From Paracentrotus lividus (taxonomy: Eukaryota; Echinodermata; Echinoidea; Camarodonta; Echinidae), in NCBI GenBank assembly GCA_940671915.1, contig CALNVZ010003432.1, forward strand, positions 13,573,005-13,637,004: a stretch of DNA of 64,000 nucleotides, given 5' to 3'. The translations under genes were made by a program, and so were the position numbers. This document shows positions 35,233 through 46,592 of this stretch, piece after piece (positions within the stretch are counted from its first letter, which is position 1; every line of letters begins with the position of its first letter). Below the pieces are notes generated by a model. The model made no database searches. It was not told the DNA's origin and worked only from the letters and a program-made list of their open reading frames with translations.

Positions 35233-35686
35233 GGCCCGAATTCCATAAAATACTGGACTTAAGCATGAAACTTAAGCATTTTTTGCCTAAAATTAATTTT
35301 TGTTTTAATTTAAGAATTTTGTCTAAGCCTATTTTTGACAGTTCAGCATAAATTTTTAGATTTGGGCTAAGTCAAAAGCTGAATGGAGTTGCGCCTACAA
35401 ATACGCACATAAGAAAAGATAATTTTATCTTAACTTTAAGCCTACTACATGTACCTAGTGGCTTAACTTGGGTGTTGGATTATATGGCAAGCTCATTCGA
35501 GACCACAAATTAAAAATGACAATATTAATAAAAGTCAGAATTTTACCTAATGCTTTCTGAGCTCAGACAAAGTGCTTAACGTGTTTGGAATAAAAGCTAA
35601 GAATTTTTTTTTTCTGGACAAAATCTTAGAGAAATACTTGGACTTTAAAACAAATTGCTTAAGTATAGTTTATGGAATACGGGCCC
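35233..35686. mobile_element. Foldback element with GGGCCCG ends (454 bp)
   Basis: GGGCCCGAATTCCATAAA on the left faces TTTATGGAATACGGGCCC on the right; inner CTTAAGCATT/AATGCTTA-like stretches also pair. Non-coding. Confidence 0.65.
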
Positions 35687-36816
35687 AGGACAGCACTCCA
35701 CTAAATAATACCTTGATAGAAAAAACAAAATCGTTGATGACCAAGAAGTTTTTTACATAACTACAGTTGTATCTGCATTACAGCCTTGGGCGGTATGTAT
35801 ACAAAAACAGGCAATTGCTTTCACTGAAACTTTGCCCATGCATTTTCTTATCATGAAATTGTGTGTTATTGTTAATATACAATTGTAAATTTTTCAGCAG
35901 TTTTTTATTTTGCATTTGTCTATTTTTTCATCTGGAAACAATAAATGAGCATTGAATTGAAATAAATTCAATCCAAATGTAAACATAAAAGTAAAATCCC
36001 AGTAAAAGCAATTACCTGTTTTATGCAAACTTCCCAATATTTGCGCAAGCCAAGCTTCCATTCGACTACGTATCAGATACCCTATCATGACATTATATAC
36101 AGACGTAGGCGAGTTAATTCCTTGGGCATTGATGAAAATGTGGTTCCATCTATGCAACCATTCTCTGCATTCGACAAGGTGTGCCCTCCACTACACAATC
36201 ACGATTTCTTCCCCTAATATTTGGTGACTCACGCCGAGGTGATGACTTACTTGAAGATAATCTAAGACCGTGTGGCACCGTCTAACCTCAAATTATCAAA
36301 ACAGTCAATATCTGCTTCAGATGTGTAGGTCTCCACGACACTTCAGTAAAAACATGATCTACGATTGTCGGCCAAAGAGTGTTTCAGCTCTAAATTTCTT
36401 CACTGTTTATACATAGAAAATTCTCATTGATGTTTGTCGAGCCAAAGAGTATTTCAACTCTAAATCCCTTCAAATGCACTGTTCACACATGAAGTCTGCT
36501 TGTATTATACAATTGAAGATCTCCAAAGACTTTCAGTTAATACATGATCACACCTACTTGATGTTTTCTCTGACATTAGAGCAGATCCTTCGTTTGAAGA
36601 GACAATGGTACCACGCAGTTCTGAAATAAAGGTACTATCTTACACCAATACAGTCAATCTCTGCTTTAGTTTAGAACAATCTGCAAATCATCTTCAAAGT
36701 CTCAGCTCCGTCTACTGCAAGTTTATAGGTATAGCATCGAGTGTTTAATAATCTAAGAGAAGATCTTTATAGTCTCAGCTCTATCCACTGAAGTTTATAG
36801 GTCTAGCTTTGAGAGT
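35687..36816. other. Probable securin 3' UTR and intergenic DNA
   Basis: Lies downstream of the securin stop on the minus strand. Segments near 36300-36800 are loosely repeated (AAGAGTGTTTCAGCTCTAAAT and AAGAGTATTTCAACTCTAAAT about 80 bp apart). A minus-strand AATAAA (TTTATT on plus) is near 35905. Confidence 0.4.
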
Positions 36817-36923
36817 TTAATCAAAGAGAAGATTGTTGATGTCCAAGAAATCGATAGAGTCTACGGGTGGAAGATCTAGGCAATCCATTGGCGCTGAGGA
36901 GGGTGGGACCATTGGCTCATCAT
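36817..36923 (-). CDS. PTTG1: Securin last coding exon
   Basis: After GTATAG the exon reads DEPMVPPSSAPMDCLDLPP and ends with VDSIDFLDINNLLFD and TAA at 36817-36819. The acidic, hydrophobic C-terminus and LPPV are securin-like. Phase 1 entry matches the donor at 38642. Confidence 0.82.
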
Positions 36924-37147
36924 CTATACACATATGTGAGACATAAGAACAGTGAAAATATCATTATCAACAACATTTACTGATTTATATTCAGATGATG
37001 TGCTCTTACATTTTTTCTATTCACCTAGACTGCTTGTTATTGAATATATAAAGTAGAATGTAAGCAATGTCAAATACAGTGAGCTGAGACTTCAGATAAC
37101 AATGACAATGTCCACTTCACTCTCCCCGTTAACCCTAATACACCCCG

Positions 37148-37178
<31 letters not shown>

Positions 37179-40100
37179 CCATAATGGCCCCCCCTCGACA
37201 TTTTTCGCGATAAATCCGCCGCGCGAAATTTTTGGACCGCGCCCTCGATGACTTTTTACATTCAAGTCTTGCGCATCTTTTGAAACTAAAATCGGGAATA
37301 CGGTTACGATGCTGCACGATTTTCAAAAAAATCCGTCGGACCAAAAACCGCTCAAAAACGTGATTTTGTGTACAAAGTCAATGCAAATAGAGTTTTCTCA
37401 CCTAATTCACAAAGATATGATTATTTTCACTTTCATTGGGTAACATTAATTTATTTTAGCATAATTATGCTTCAAAAAGTTTCTGCAATCAATTTTGACC
37501 AAAAAACAAAGAAAAACAAAAGGTCGAAAAACAAAGAAATACATAAGAAATTAAAAAAACAATGAAATACATAAGAAATCGATCTTGGTACCAAAATTTT
37601 TTTCATTCACAATTGTTAGGAATGCTATAAAGAATATTTTCACCAAAAAATTAGCATTCTAAGAGCTTTATATAGTGAATTAGAGCAAAAAGTATGATTT
37701 CATGAATAAATTAGCATAATTAATTCATATAAAATAAAATATATGAATTTAGTAAAATTTACCTATGCAACCGCGTAGATTACGTCATTCTCTACCATTG
37801 TGCAAATTTTCGTCGCGATCGCGCGATTCGCGGCCGAGATCTCAAGGGGGGGCCATAATGGACCCCCCCCGGTAATGACAAGACTCGAAATACCCCGGGT
37901 GTTTTAAGGGTTAAAATATTAAGGTGAATAAAATTTACATTTAATATCAATAAGTCATTTACATTTCAACATTTCAGAGAGCTATGAAAATGTGTTGCCT
38001 TTATACTCCTTTAAATATTGTCTGCTGGGAACAAAAGGGATCTCACACAAACAGATACTCTGAAATGGTAAATTGCCATTTGGTCTAATCAAACTTTGAC
38101 TAATGCCAGTTTGGTCTCATCGCACATGGTCTCATTCCATTTCGTTGGCAATTAGACAAAGTGGTCATTAGACTAAATGAGAATTAGACCAAGTATGTAA
38201 AGACCACAGGGAAATTAGACCAAATCATATGTAGACCGACCAAATGGGTTTAGCCCAAGTGGTAGACAATCAGAGAATTTGATCAACTGTTTTTAGACCA
38301 AGAGAATATAAATCTCCAAAACATAGTTGACATTGTTTGCCTGTCAAAAATGTTTCTGATATTCTAGGATGCATTGGCTGGACTAACATCTGGGGGGTGT
38401 TTCACAAAGAGTTTAGTAGACTTAAAAATCGCACTTAAATCCCGAGTGGCGCGCGTTATGTTACGTTTCACTTCATTTGTCAGATCATACCCAGGGGATG
38501 CGCGCCATTGAGAACTCTATCAATTAGATTGCGCGTCACAAAATATGATGCGCACAAAAGTTAAGTGCGACTTTAAGTCTACTTAACTCTTTGTGAAACA
38601 CCCCCCAGATAGACGAGGGGTTAAAATGTATGGATACGTTACCTGATTGGCTTGGTCTGAGGATCTTGTCCAATGAGAGATTTGAGAAATCTGGATTGAT
38701 ATCGTCTACGTCTCTTATAGGGTATCTGAAGAGAGTCGTCCTCATGGTGCCGAGCTGATGTAAGTGTGAGCTCAGGCAATCCTCAGCGGGTAGGCGGCCG
38801 AAAGCTCGGTCTGAAACACAAATGATAGCAATTCAATGTTATAAGTTCTTAATCTACATCCCTAACAGGGTATCTAAACAGAGTGGTCCTTATGGTGCTG
38901 AGCTGGGCTAAGTGAGAGCTCAGGCAATTTTCTGCGGGTAAGCGACTGAAAGCTTGATCTAAAACACAAAGGACTGCATTTCATCATTAATGCGTCTTAA
39001 TAAAAAAATTGTAAAAGTATGTTGCAAAACTTTTTTTAATTTGAAAATTCAAATGTGTTCAGTAACATCTGCTACTTTAAGCTAAATTCTGGAAAAGTAA
39101 GTTTTTAAATGTGTTGATTGGTGATAAATAATAAGGCAATTACATGTATTTGTAAAAAAAAAATTTTTCAACAATGTCAATGTGCATTACAGAAAAGGGT
39201 CCAAGAGAGAGAGAGAGGGGGGGGGGGGGGGGGGCTTCCTATATACTGTCCTGCGTATACATGCAGATTTATTCTACAAGGGGTTAAGAATGTTCATTTC
39301 ATCTTACCATCATCTTTAAAGACCTTCATGTTCTCTACATCAGGGAATGTGAAGGTTGGACGTTGGGTGCTGATTAGTGGTTTCTTGATCTCTGGTTTCA
39401 CTTTAGGGCCTTTCTTCTTGCTCTCCAAACCCTGAAATTACAACACAAATAGTATTGAAATATAAAGAGCTTACATGCAAAAGGGACTAAATCCACTTTT
39501 GATGAAAATTGAGTTATTGATATCAGGTCATTGTTCAGGTACATACCTGTCTTTGAACAAAAGGATTTTCTTAAAAATAATCTAGAGTAGTAGTCATGAT
39601 GAAATAAATCAAAACATTCTTGTTCATACCAGAATCTCAAGCATAGGAAATAAATACTACACACCAAAGGAATTTACAGAAAATTGCATATTTGCTGAGA
39701 AAAGAGCAAAATAAGCATAATTTCTGTAGCTGGACGGCCCGTCCAAGCACATGCGTTATAAACACGGCCCCGTGGAAAGTCTACAGGTATATCATGTGCA
39801 CGCGATTCGCACCGGATCTGTGTCTGTATGTTGTGCCGTGACTTGTGGCAATATAGCGGTCTACTCCAAGTCTCAATTTAACGGGCTGTTTCGATATTTT
39901 TTCAACATCTCTTCTGAAATCATTATCAAAACGTGAATATAATCTTGTGTAGGCATATGTACATGTTAATGGAACAATGTGAGGACATATCTTACAGATT
40001 TATCTCAAATTATTTTGGCTGTAAGAACTCAAGCTTGGCTTTAAATGTTGATTGAAACTGTAAGAAAATGCAGTTTGTAATTTCCCTTTTCCATAGACGC

Positions 40101-42767
40101 GCGTACAAAATCTGGTAAACAAATGCCATTTCCTCCAAAGTTATAAAAGGGGATTTAGTCCCTTTGCATGTAAGCTCTTCATTTGTAGCTTCTGATCATT
40201 CGAGCTTTGAAAGCTAAGGGTTCTCTGGGATGAAGATCAACATAGGGCTTGCCAAAGCCTGGTCGAGCACCTGTCTAGTTAGTAATCTGGGGGGGGGGGG
40301 GGGGGGGGGCATTTCATGAAAGGACTTGTCGGACGTTTCATATGACAAATTTGTCTCAGCCAATCAGATGCAAGCATTTCAGTAGCTTATAACAGTTGTC
40401 AGTGAGAATCAGTGAATATTTGTTTCATGAAATGCTCCCAGGAGGTCTTCGGTTCTAATCTCAATGGAATCCTATTTTCTTTGCTCACTTTTCATATTAT
40501 ATATTTCTAGTCAGTTCCACTCTTTGTTCAAAACAAATAACATTGATAACATATACTTTTTTCTTTTCTTTTTTACAAAGTACAGCTCAAACCGTATATT
40601 TAAATGACAAATCTGTTAATTTTTTTTTCAGAAACATTTCGTGGTAGGATTTGAAAAAAAAAAATGACACAAGATCTTGTTTCAGTATGCACACCTAAAA
40701 TGGTAGTGTTTCCTAAAATGTTAAAACAACTTCTCTCTCTCAAGAGAGATCAAAGGCTGGTAGAGTTCAGTGCTGCCAAATTTTACTACTAAATTCTAGT
40801 GTACCGGTATACTGAAGACTTAAAGCAAGAGCGAACTGAGCAACACTCTCATTGACTGTGTGTTATAAATAGCTAGTCTTAATGTATACCTTTTGAGATA
40901 ACTATTAACAAGACGGTGTATAAATTAACCTACAATTTAATTTGTACTGGGAAACTAAAATGCTTTGAGGGGAAAAGTATGTGTTTTGCTACTTAATTAT
41001 TGCAGTGTGAATTCATTGAGAAGTGAAAAAGTATGTTTTCATTCAAATGAGCCTGAATTATAAGACTACACTATCAGGACGTTGCATTATGGGTTAGGAA
41101 TCAGGGCAGAATCAAGTAGTTGTGGACTTGAGGTGGTGCTATACGAGGCTGTTAGTTCGTACTGGCTTTAAAATCAGTATGTTGGGGAATACAAAACCCT
41201 TTAATACTCTTCTCAATAAATTTCATTTAATCTCAAAATTATTACTATTTGGCAGCTCTTTAAAAAAATCTCTTTAAAAGCATAAACTTGTCTTTGAGTT
41301 CAAATAATTAACTTCTAGATCTCTTACTAGTGTAGAAAAATTGTATTTATTTATTTATTTTTTTTTTTTTTGAGGGGGGGGGGCATTCTCAAGCACTTGT
41401 TGGTATATTTAAGCTCATTTGTTGTATCATTTATTATCTTTTGCCTGAAAATCAAATTAATAAACTACCTTTAAAGACGGTCCTTCTCCAAACACTTTGA
41501 TTCCTGGTGTCTTGAGTCCTCCCTGGTTAGTCTTCTTAATGGTATTTCCCAGACTGCCCAGTGGTTGTCGACTGGCCTTGTTGTTGCTCAGGTCACCAAG
41601 AGCCTTTCGATGAGGCGTCACTAGAGAGTTCTCGTTTGATGAGAAAACCTTTCCAAGACCTTGTAACAATGAAGGATGTCAAAATTAATATTGTTATGCA
41701 TTCTTGCTTTCAAAGAAACATCACAAGTGTAAAATGCATTCATTAGTTCATTATGTAGATAATGTATGAATTTTCATAACTACAATAAACAGAATATCAC
41801 TATGGATTATCAAATGCATGTCTCTGTTTATCAAATAAAGTTCAGAATATCAAAGATTTTAAAATTGAGTTTCAAAATAAATGGGAATCCATCTTACAAT
41901 AACCTTTGACACAAATTGTCAACTACTGACGTTAATATATGATAGACATGTTGAAACTGCAATCTGATAAGTAGAGATACATTTACCTAGAAACATAATA
42001 AAAACTATGAATACAGTAGAAAGAATATCAAAAAGATTAATTAACACTAACATCTGATATCAAAGGAGGTCTTCATGTCCAAAAACTAGCGTGAAGTTTT
42101 GGAGTTAAAAGGGACCAATACCCAAGGAAATAATCACTTTCATATGAAAAAGCACAATGAGAGGAGCAATTTAAAAAAAAAGTTTCATCAAAATCGGTTA
42201 TAAAATAAGGGAATTATGGAGGTTTGAAAAAAGTTGTTGTACTTTCTATGGGGATCCTCAAATTGGCAATATCGACTTCAAAATGGCCGATTTTATGGAC
42301 AACTCTCCATTTGTTTTGTGTACATATTTTCAGATTTTCCCCATTTTCTTTAAAAATATTTCTTATTTACTTCTGATCTCAAAATATGTCATGGGAAAAT
42401 CTGAAAATTTGTGAACAAAACCAATGCAGAGTTGTCCATAAAATCGGCCATTTTGAAGCTGATGTTGCCAATTTTGGGATCCCCATAGAAGGTAAAACGA
42501 GACTTTTCAAACCTCCATAAGTAACTCTCTTATTTTATTACCAATTTTGATGAAACTTTTTTTTTTAATTGCTCCTCTCATTATCCTCTATCCTATAAAT
42601 TGATTATTTCCTTGGATATTGGTTTCCTTTAAATCAAAGTTTTTGGAAGCAAAGGTTAGATAGATCTTACCTCTTCTTGGTCCTGCAGAGAGCATCTGTC
42701 CTCGTTTTCCAGCCGTCACTCCACCAGGGTTCTCAGTGTCTAAGTTATGCTGGACAGAAGTAGCCAT
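36817..42767 (-). CDS. PTTG1: Securin (PTTG1-like), 5 coding exons, 228 aa
   Basis: Securin binds and inhibits separase until anaphase, when the APC/C destroys it; it acts in the nucleus and at the spindle. Five exons join with matching phases: 42671-42767, 41469-41659, 39308-39431, 38643-38810 and 36817-36923. The strongest mark is the destruction box RKALGDLSN (residues 50-58), which aligns with RKALGTVN of human securin. The C-terminus DCLDLPPVDSIDF resembles the human ELPPVCCDID end. The middle is acidic and Pro/Ser-rich. Human securin is 202 aa. The N-terminal position of the KEN box reads DTEN. The start ATG (42765-42767) gives MATSVQHN, similar to the human MATLIYVD start. A 5' UTR splice acceptor lies at 42807-42808, so a non-coding first exon is expected upstream. 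Similarity outside the D-box and C-terminus is low, as is normal for this fast-evolving family. Confidence 0.85.
37133..37910. mobile_element. piggyBac-like MITE, second full copy (778 bp)
   Basis: TTAA at 37129-37132 and 37911-37914; ends CCCTAATACACCCCGGG and CCCGGGTGTTTTAAGGG. The inside matches 6858-7627 closely, including the central AT-rich part. A G run of about 34 bases (37146-37179) and CCATAATGG palindromes lie next to the ends. It sits in the last securin intron. Confidence 0.82.
38072..38300. repeat. GGTCTAAT-type foldback repeat
   Basis: Many degenerate copies of TTTGGTCTAAT on the left and ATTAGACCAAAT on the right make a loose hairpin. Similar stretches are at 60606-60831 and 63195-63880. 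Confidence 0.7.
38388..38610. mobile_element. MITE with TGGGGGGTGTTTCACAAAGA ends (223 bp)
   Basis: ATCTGGGGGGTGTTTCACAAAG on the left faces CTTTGTGAAACACCCCCCAGAT on the right, with AGTAGACTTAA arms inside. It lies 32 bp past the donor of securin exon 4. A relative is at 56778-56962. Confidence 0.85.
38643..38810 (-). CDS. PTTG1: Securin exon 4
   Basis: RAFGRLPAEDCLSSHLHQLG, RTTLFRYPIRDVDDINPDF and LSLDKILRPSQS. Phase 1 in and out, borders TGTTTCAG and AATCAG|GTAACG. The exon has a second, partial copy 148 bp upstream. Confidence 0.85.
38849..38958 (-). other. Tandem duplicate of securin exon 4 ending in a stop
   Basis: After a good acceptor (TTTGTGTTTTAG) the sequence reads QAFSRLPAENCLSSHLAQLS and TIRTTLFRYPVRDVD, then TAA (38849-38851). 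It is in the same phase as exon 4 and differs at about seven of the first 36 residues. The copy breaks off where exon 4 continues with DINPDF. If spliced in after exon 3 it would give a securin cut short before its C-terminal third. It could be a decoy or poison exon, an alternative last exon, or a dead relic. Confidence 0.75.
38959..39307 (-). other. Securin intron, with GAGA and G run
   Basis: A purine run (AGAGAGAGAGAGG then about 18 G) lies at 39204-39234. Nothing else seen. Confidence 0.5.
39308..39431 (-). CDS. PTTG1: Securin exon 3
   Basis: GLESKKKGPKVKPEIKKP then LISTQRPTFTFPDVENMKVF. Basic then acidic-aromatic, phase 0 in and phase 1 out (GATGATG|GTAAGA). The PxIxxF-like PDVENMKVF segment resembles the PEIEKFFPF region of human securin. 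Confidence 0.8.
39465..40180. mobile_element. MITE with AAGAGCTTACATGCAAAAGGGACTAAATCC ends (716 bp)
   Basis: The left TATAAAGAGCTTACATGCAA faces the right TTGCATGTAAGCTCTTCAT. The inside carries the block also found at 30362-30862, and a deletion relative is at 18102-18296. No transposase frame. It starts 34 bp from the acceptor of securin exon 3. Confidence 0.8.
40285..40441. repeat. Small foldback element next to G run
   Basis: GGGGGCATTTCATGAAA (after a run of about 20 G) faces TTTCATGAAATGCTCCC. Confidence 0.6.
40816..41180. repeat. Dispersed repeat, inverted partner of 53683-54068
   Basis: About 360 bp read on the plus strand as GAGCGAACTGAGC...TAAATAGCTAGTCTT...CATTATGGGTTAGGAATCAGGGCAGAATCAAGTAG; the same sequence occurs on the opposite strand inside the SNRPG first intron. 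Ends are not sharply defined. Confidence 0.75.
41181..41468 (-). other. Securin intron remainder
   Basis: Contains a T run and G run (41343-41382). No other feature. Confidence 0.5.
41469..41659 (-). CDS. PTTG1: Securin exon 2 with destruction box
   Basis: LGKVFSSNENSLVTPHRKAL then GDLSNNKASRQPLG and a Lys/Gly-rich end (KTPGIKVFGEGPSLK). RKALGDLSN fits the RxxLxxxxN destruction box recognised by the APC/C. Phase 1 in, phase 0 out. Confidence 0.88.
42078..42647. mobile_element. Palindromic foldback element, copy 1 (about 570 bp)
   Basis: TCCAAAAACT...ACCCAAGGAAATAATCACTTT on the left faces TGATTATTTCCTTGGATATTGG...GTTTTTGGA on the right. Inner arms TCAAATTGGCAATATCGACTTCAAAATGGCCGATTTTATGG and its inverse also pair. 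It lies in the securin first coding intron; a sister is at 58446-58953. Confidence 0.8.
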
Positions 42768-42806
42768 AGCTGCTGTACAAAAATCTCTTTTGATACTAGA
42801 TCTGAT
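42671..42806 (-). CDS. PTTG1: Securin first coding exon with 5' UTR part
   Basis: A CTTTCCTTCAG acceptor is followed by 39 nt of leader and ATG at 42765-42767. The coding part reads MATSVQHNLDTENPGG then TAGKRGQMLSAGPRR and leaves in phase 1 at AAGAG|GTAAGA. DTEN stands where the vertebrate KEN box (DKEN) is. Confidence 0.83.
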
Positions 42807-43500
42807 CTGAAGGAAAGAGAAAAGACAAATTCTTCAATTTTCTAATCAAAATCAATTCTTTTTCAAATAAAAAACCAAAACAATTTAGGAATAGATTTGC
42901 CTCCTAATTTTTTTTTTTTTTCATTTGATAAAAAATATATTTGCTCTCATAATCAGCTGTTTTTATTTGATAGAAAATGAATTTGCCATCTCCAACACTC
43001 AACGCTAAAATTTTTTAGGAGTTGCCCTGCAGGGCAACCAAATTTTTGATTATCCTCCAAAATGGTTGCCCGAGTGAAAAATCTGGTTGCCCTGCCAAAA
43101 AAAAAAAACGAAAAACAAAGAACAATGTTAACATTGAAGATTTGATTTTTATGTACAAAACTTTGCATAAAATGTGCTAATGTTGAGCATTGGCCATCTC
43201 AATTCATTTTGTTTAATAAAGAATGGATTTAGCAACAAATTAGTGTTCATTAAAAGAAGCTTTAAAAATTTGAAGAGACGATTCAACTCGGCAGAATATC
43301 TTTTACTTTGTGCAAAATCTCTAACTTTCACACTCATGCATATTAGGTATTTTTATAATGGCAATGGCAATTTAAAAAAAATTTTTTTTTATGATAGTGA
43401 AATCAAATTTAATAAAAAAAACCCTATTCTATGAGGACTAATACTACTACTAGGGCTTCAATTTAACGTTAGAGTCAATATCTATTGCAAAAAGTAGAAA
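42807..43500 (-). other. Securin upstream intron (5' UTR) and flank
   Basis: The non-coding first exon was not located. A small palindrome GGTTGCCCTGCAGGGCAACC-like sequence is at 43020-43100. Otherwise AT-rich. Confidence 0.4.
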
Positions 43501-43975
43501 AACCTTGGGGGGAAAACCTGCCACCATCAATCAGTAGAGGCGCCGGTCCAAAACAGCTGATCGTCTGCAAACCCCCGAGCGCCGTCCGCTAGCAAGCTAG
43601 CTAGGCAGCTATAGTGCTCCGTATGCGCTGCTGTTCAAAAGCACAGCGATTTTTTTCTACTTCCGGGTCAACCCACCAAAAAGGTCACCCCATAACGTAA
43701 ATGAACGTTCCCTTACAGCGCTGTCTATAAGTTAGATCTAATCTAAGTTAGATTCTAGAGGACTAATTATTTTATTTTTTTTGGCAAAGCCAAACTTAAG
43801 ACATTAAACTCAACGTTAAGTCTCACGTTATTCGTTAAGACTAAAGTTGATTTGCTGATTTTAAACTTAACGTTAAAGTTAAAGCATATCATAATATTAA
43901 AGTCTCTTTTTTTTAGGTAGATTCTCTCTAACGTTAGATAGATCTCTTAGATCTAACGTTAAGTCAGCGGTCAGT
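43440..43975. promoter_or_regulatory. Candidate securin promoter region with AACGTTA cluster
   Basis: A GC-richer block (43540-43690) upstream of securin would suit a promoter. Around it TAACGTTA-type palindromes recur at least five times (near 43464, 43810, 43868, 43928 and 43955). No TATA box or start site could be assigned, so the promoter call is inference from position. Confidence 0.3.
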
Positions 43976-45770
43976 GGTATTGCATAAATGTTATTTTTCC
44001 TTTCTTCCACTATGGTGGAATGGTCGTATTTAAATACCATTGATTGAAAAGTGTGAGCTTCTCAAATATGCCAATGCAATGCCTGGCAATGGCCAATTAT
44101 GAATTGACCATGCATAAGTGAAAGTGGGCAATGGCCTATATTTCGTTCATTCGTGGCTTCCCGGGCGGGGCCAGCCGCCTACTCACACACACACGCAGAC
44201 GTCGACGAACAAAAACTCAAACAATAACACAACGAAAAACGGTTAATATTTACGAAAGGAATACTAAAGGGCCATACTTTACCGTCTTATTACGTCCTCA
44301 AATTCTATCACTCTGCAAATGCAACCTTGAAGATACAATTATTGATCAAAAGAGCACGAAGTCACATGAAAATCGGGATTTTCCAGGTTGGGAAGCTGAA
44401 ATGAGAGATTTAAACACGGCGCGCCGATGAGGGCCTTTCCTAAGATGCGCTTTCCTGATTGGTGCAATTCGGTAGGATGAATAAAGAAGACAAAATAATT
44501 CGTGTTGTAATACGGTAACCTACATAATTTGTAAAGGAAAATATACCAGGTAAATGCTACATCTCCTTCTACGCCCCTGTCACTTGGGGAGTCCTGAAAT
44601 GTTGTACCAAAAATTGTACAAAATTATCATTTTAGGTTAACATTATTTTGCAGTGAGTTGGGAAAGGTTTCGAACTGTTTCGGAGAGTTGAAAATAAACT
44701 CTGAGAATCCTTTGTAAACATTGCATAACTCCAGCGACTTCTGATTCGAAATTGCTCAACTCGTGACATGGCATATCAATTCTACTCCACGTGAAATGTA
44801 AATCTAACGTATGACATTAAATCTTAACATAAAGACGCGTCCATTATTTGAGGAGGGGAAACGCAACATTACATTCATGAGTTTAGTGGAAATACATGCA
44901 TCTGAGCGGCGCAGAAAATTATACGGCTCTACATTAATGTCAACAAAACCCGCGCTAACGGCGGGAAGCGACCGATTGACAACTGCATGCAATTATTACT
45001 TAGCGTACAAAAACTCGCCTAAGAAAACTTCCCTGTCGGTAAAATGGTATTATCAGTCGATCCGTTCGAGGAAATTCGTCATGGACATGAAATAAGTAAT
45101 TGAACTTTTATCATACTTTTCGTAGGTAGATGCTTCAGACCAGATTGGGGAAAAAGACATTTTGGCACGCCTATAACACCATTGTGCTAAAGTTGTAATC
45201 AGAATCATTATTTCACATAGATTGATGTTCCTAACGATTATTGATATAAATAGTGATCTTGTCACATCTTGCGAAGACGCCGTCCACATGCGATATGCAT
45301 GTGATATGCGGAAATATTGACCCATCGAGTAAAGATTCGTTTGTGACATGTTCAAAGTGACAGGACTTTTTTTTAACCAATCGAAATGAAAGTACCATAT
45401 TTGGAAAGCTGAGAATTCAAGCTTTTAAAAACTGCTTGATCATTAAGGTGTAATATAATTATGCGTAATCGAGGAAGATGACTATACAGCGTATGAGCTA
45501 TTTTGAGAGCAAAATTGGCCATATTGTACAGGAATTTGATCTTACTAGGATTTCGAATTGACTCAAGTGACAGGACTTTTTTTTCCCTTTGCAATAAGTT
45601 ATTCCTATTTTTGAAAAATTCAGACTCTTAGCGTACTTATTCAAGTTGATCATTTCTTTGAAAAGGTAGTTGCTCGCCATAATCAAGAAAACAAAGTGAA
45701 AAAACTGTGCAAATTACAAAAAGTCTATGGCCGCGTTCGCTTTGCGTAGAGTGATAGCGCCCTCTTCCCC
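43976..45770. other. Intergenic, no gene supported
   Basis: Open frames at 44131-44430 and 44811-45095 have no family resemblance. GTGACAGGACTTTTTTTT occurs twice about 210 bp apart (45357 and 45567). Confidence 0.45.
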
Positions 45771-45799
45771 TTAAGTTTACAACTAGAATTGATATGGGC

Positions 45800-46200
45800 C
45801 TCCTTCTCTAGCTTCTCTTTCTACTTGTCCTTCTCCTTTGTCCTTCTCATTTTCCTTTTCCTCCTTTAGATTTTCCTTTTCCTTCTCCTTTTCCTTTTCA
45901 TTCTCCTTCTCATTCTCTGGCTTCTCCTTATCCTTCTCCTTTGGCTTCTCTCTCCTTTTCCCTTCTCATTCTCCTTCTCCTCATTCATGCTTCTCCTTAT
46001 CCTTATCCTTCTCCTTATCCTTCTCCTTTTCCTTCTCTCCTTCTCCTTTTCCTTCTCCTTCTATTCTCGGCTTCTCCTTATCCTTCTCCTTTGCTTCTCT
46101 TTCTCTAGAAGTTCTCCTTCCCCATCTCCTTTTCCGTTTCCTTTACCTTCTCCTAGTCGGCCCAAGTTTTCTTTCCCTTATCCTTCTCTTTATTCTTATT
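45800..46200. repeat. Pyrimidine tract, CCTTCTCCTTTT-type repeat
   Basis: About 400 bp of nearly pure C/T on the plus strand made of degenerate CCTTCTC, CCTTTT and CTTATCC units. The Ser/Phe-rich open frames across it are artefacts. Such mirror-like tracts can form triple-stranded DNA. Confidence 0.85.
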
Positions 46201-46592
46201 CCATTATACTGTGCAGACCTCTTATAGGAATATTTAATATTGCCCAACCGAATTATTAAGTCATCATAACACATTCTGAGGTGCAAAACGAAAGAGGAGG
46301 ATCATTGCAAATGAAGCATTAGGCCTACTAAAAAGAAAAAGAAAATTTAAATCTTTCTCATAGTATTTAATATAACAAATATATAAAATTAGCTGAATTT
46401 GACCAAAGGCTTTTATAAGTCTCTTCAAATAATAACATTTATGTTGTAATGGTTTTTATGATCTTTGATAGGCAAGATGAATTTTGATCTTATTGATGGA
46501 TAATGGACTTTGTAAAGAATCCTTTGTGATCCATGTTACAATTAATTCTACTTCTTACCCAAACATTCCCATATATATATACACAAACACAT

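Noticed and set aside
44131..45355. Several 60-100 codon frames between securin and SNRPG
   Set aside because: No family match, no splice logic, ordinary length for AT-rich random sequence.
45838..46259. 129-codon Ser/Phe/Leu-rich frame
   Set aside because: Artefact of the pyrimidine tract; no start context or domain.
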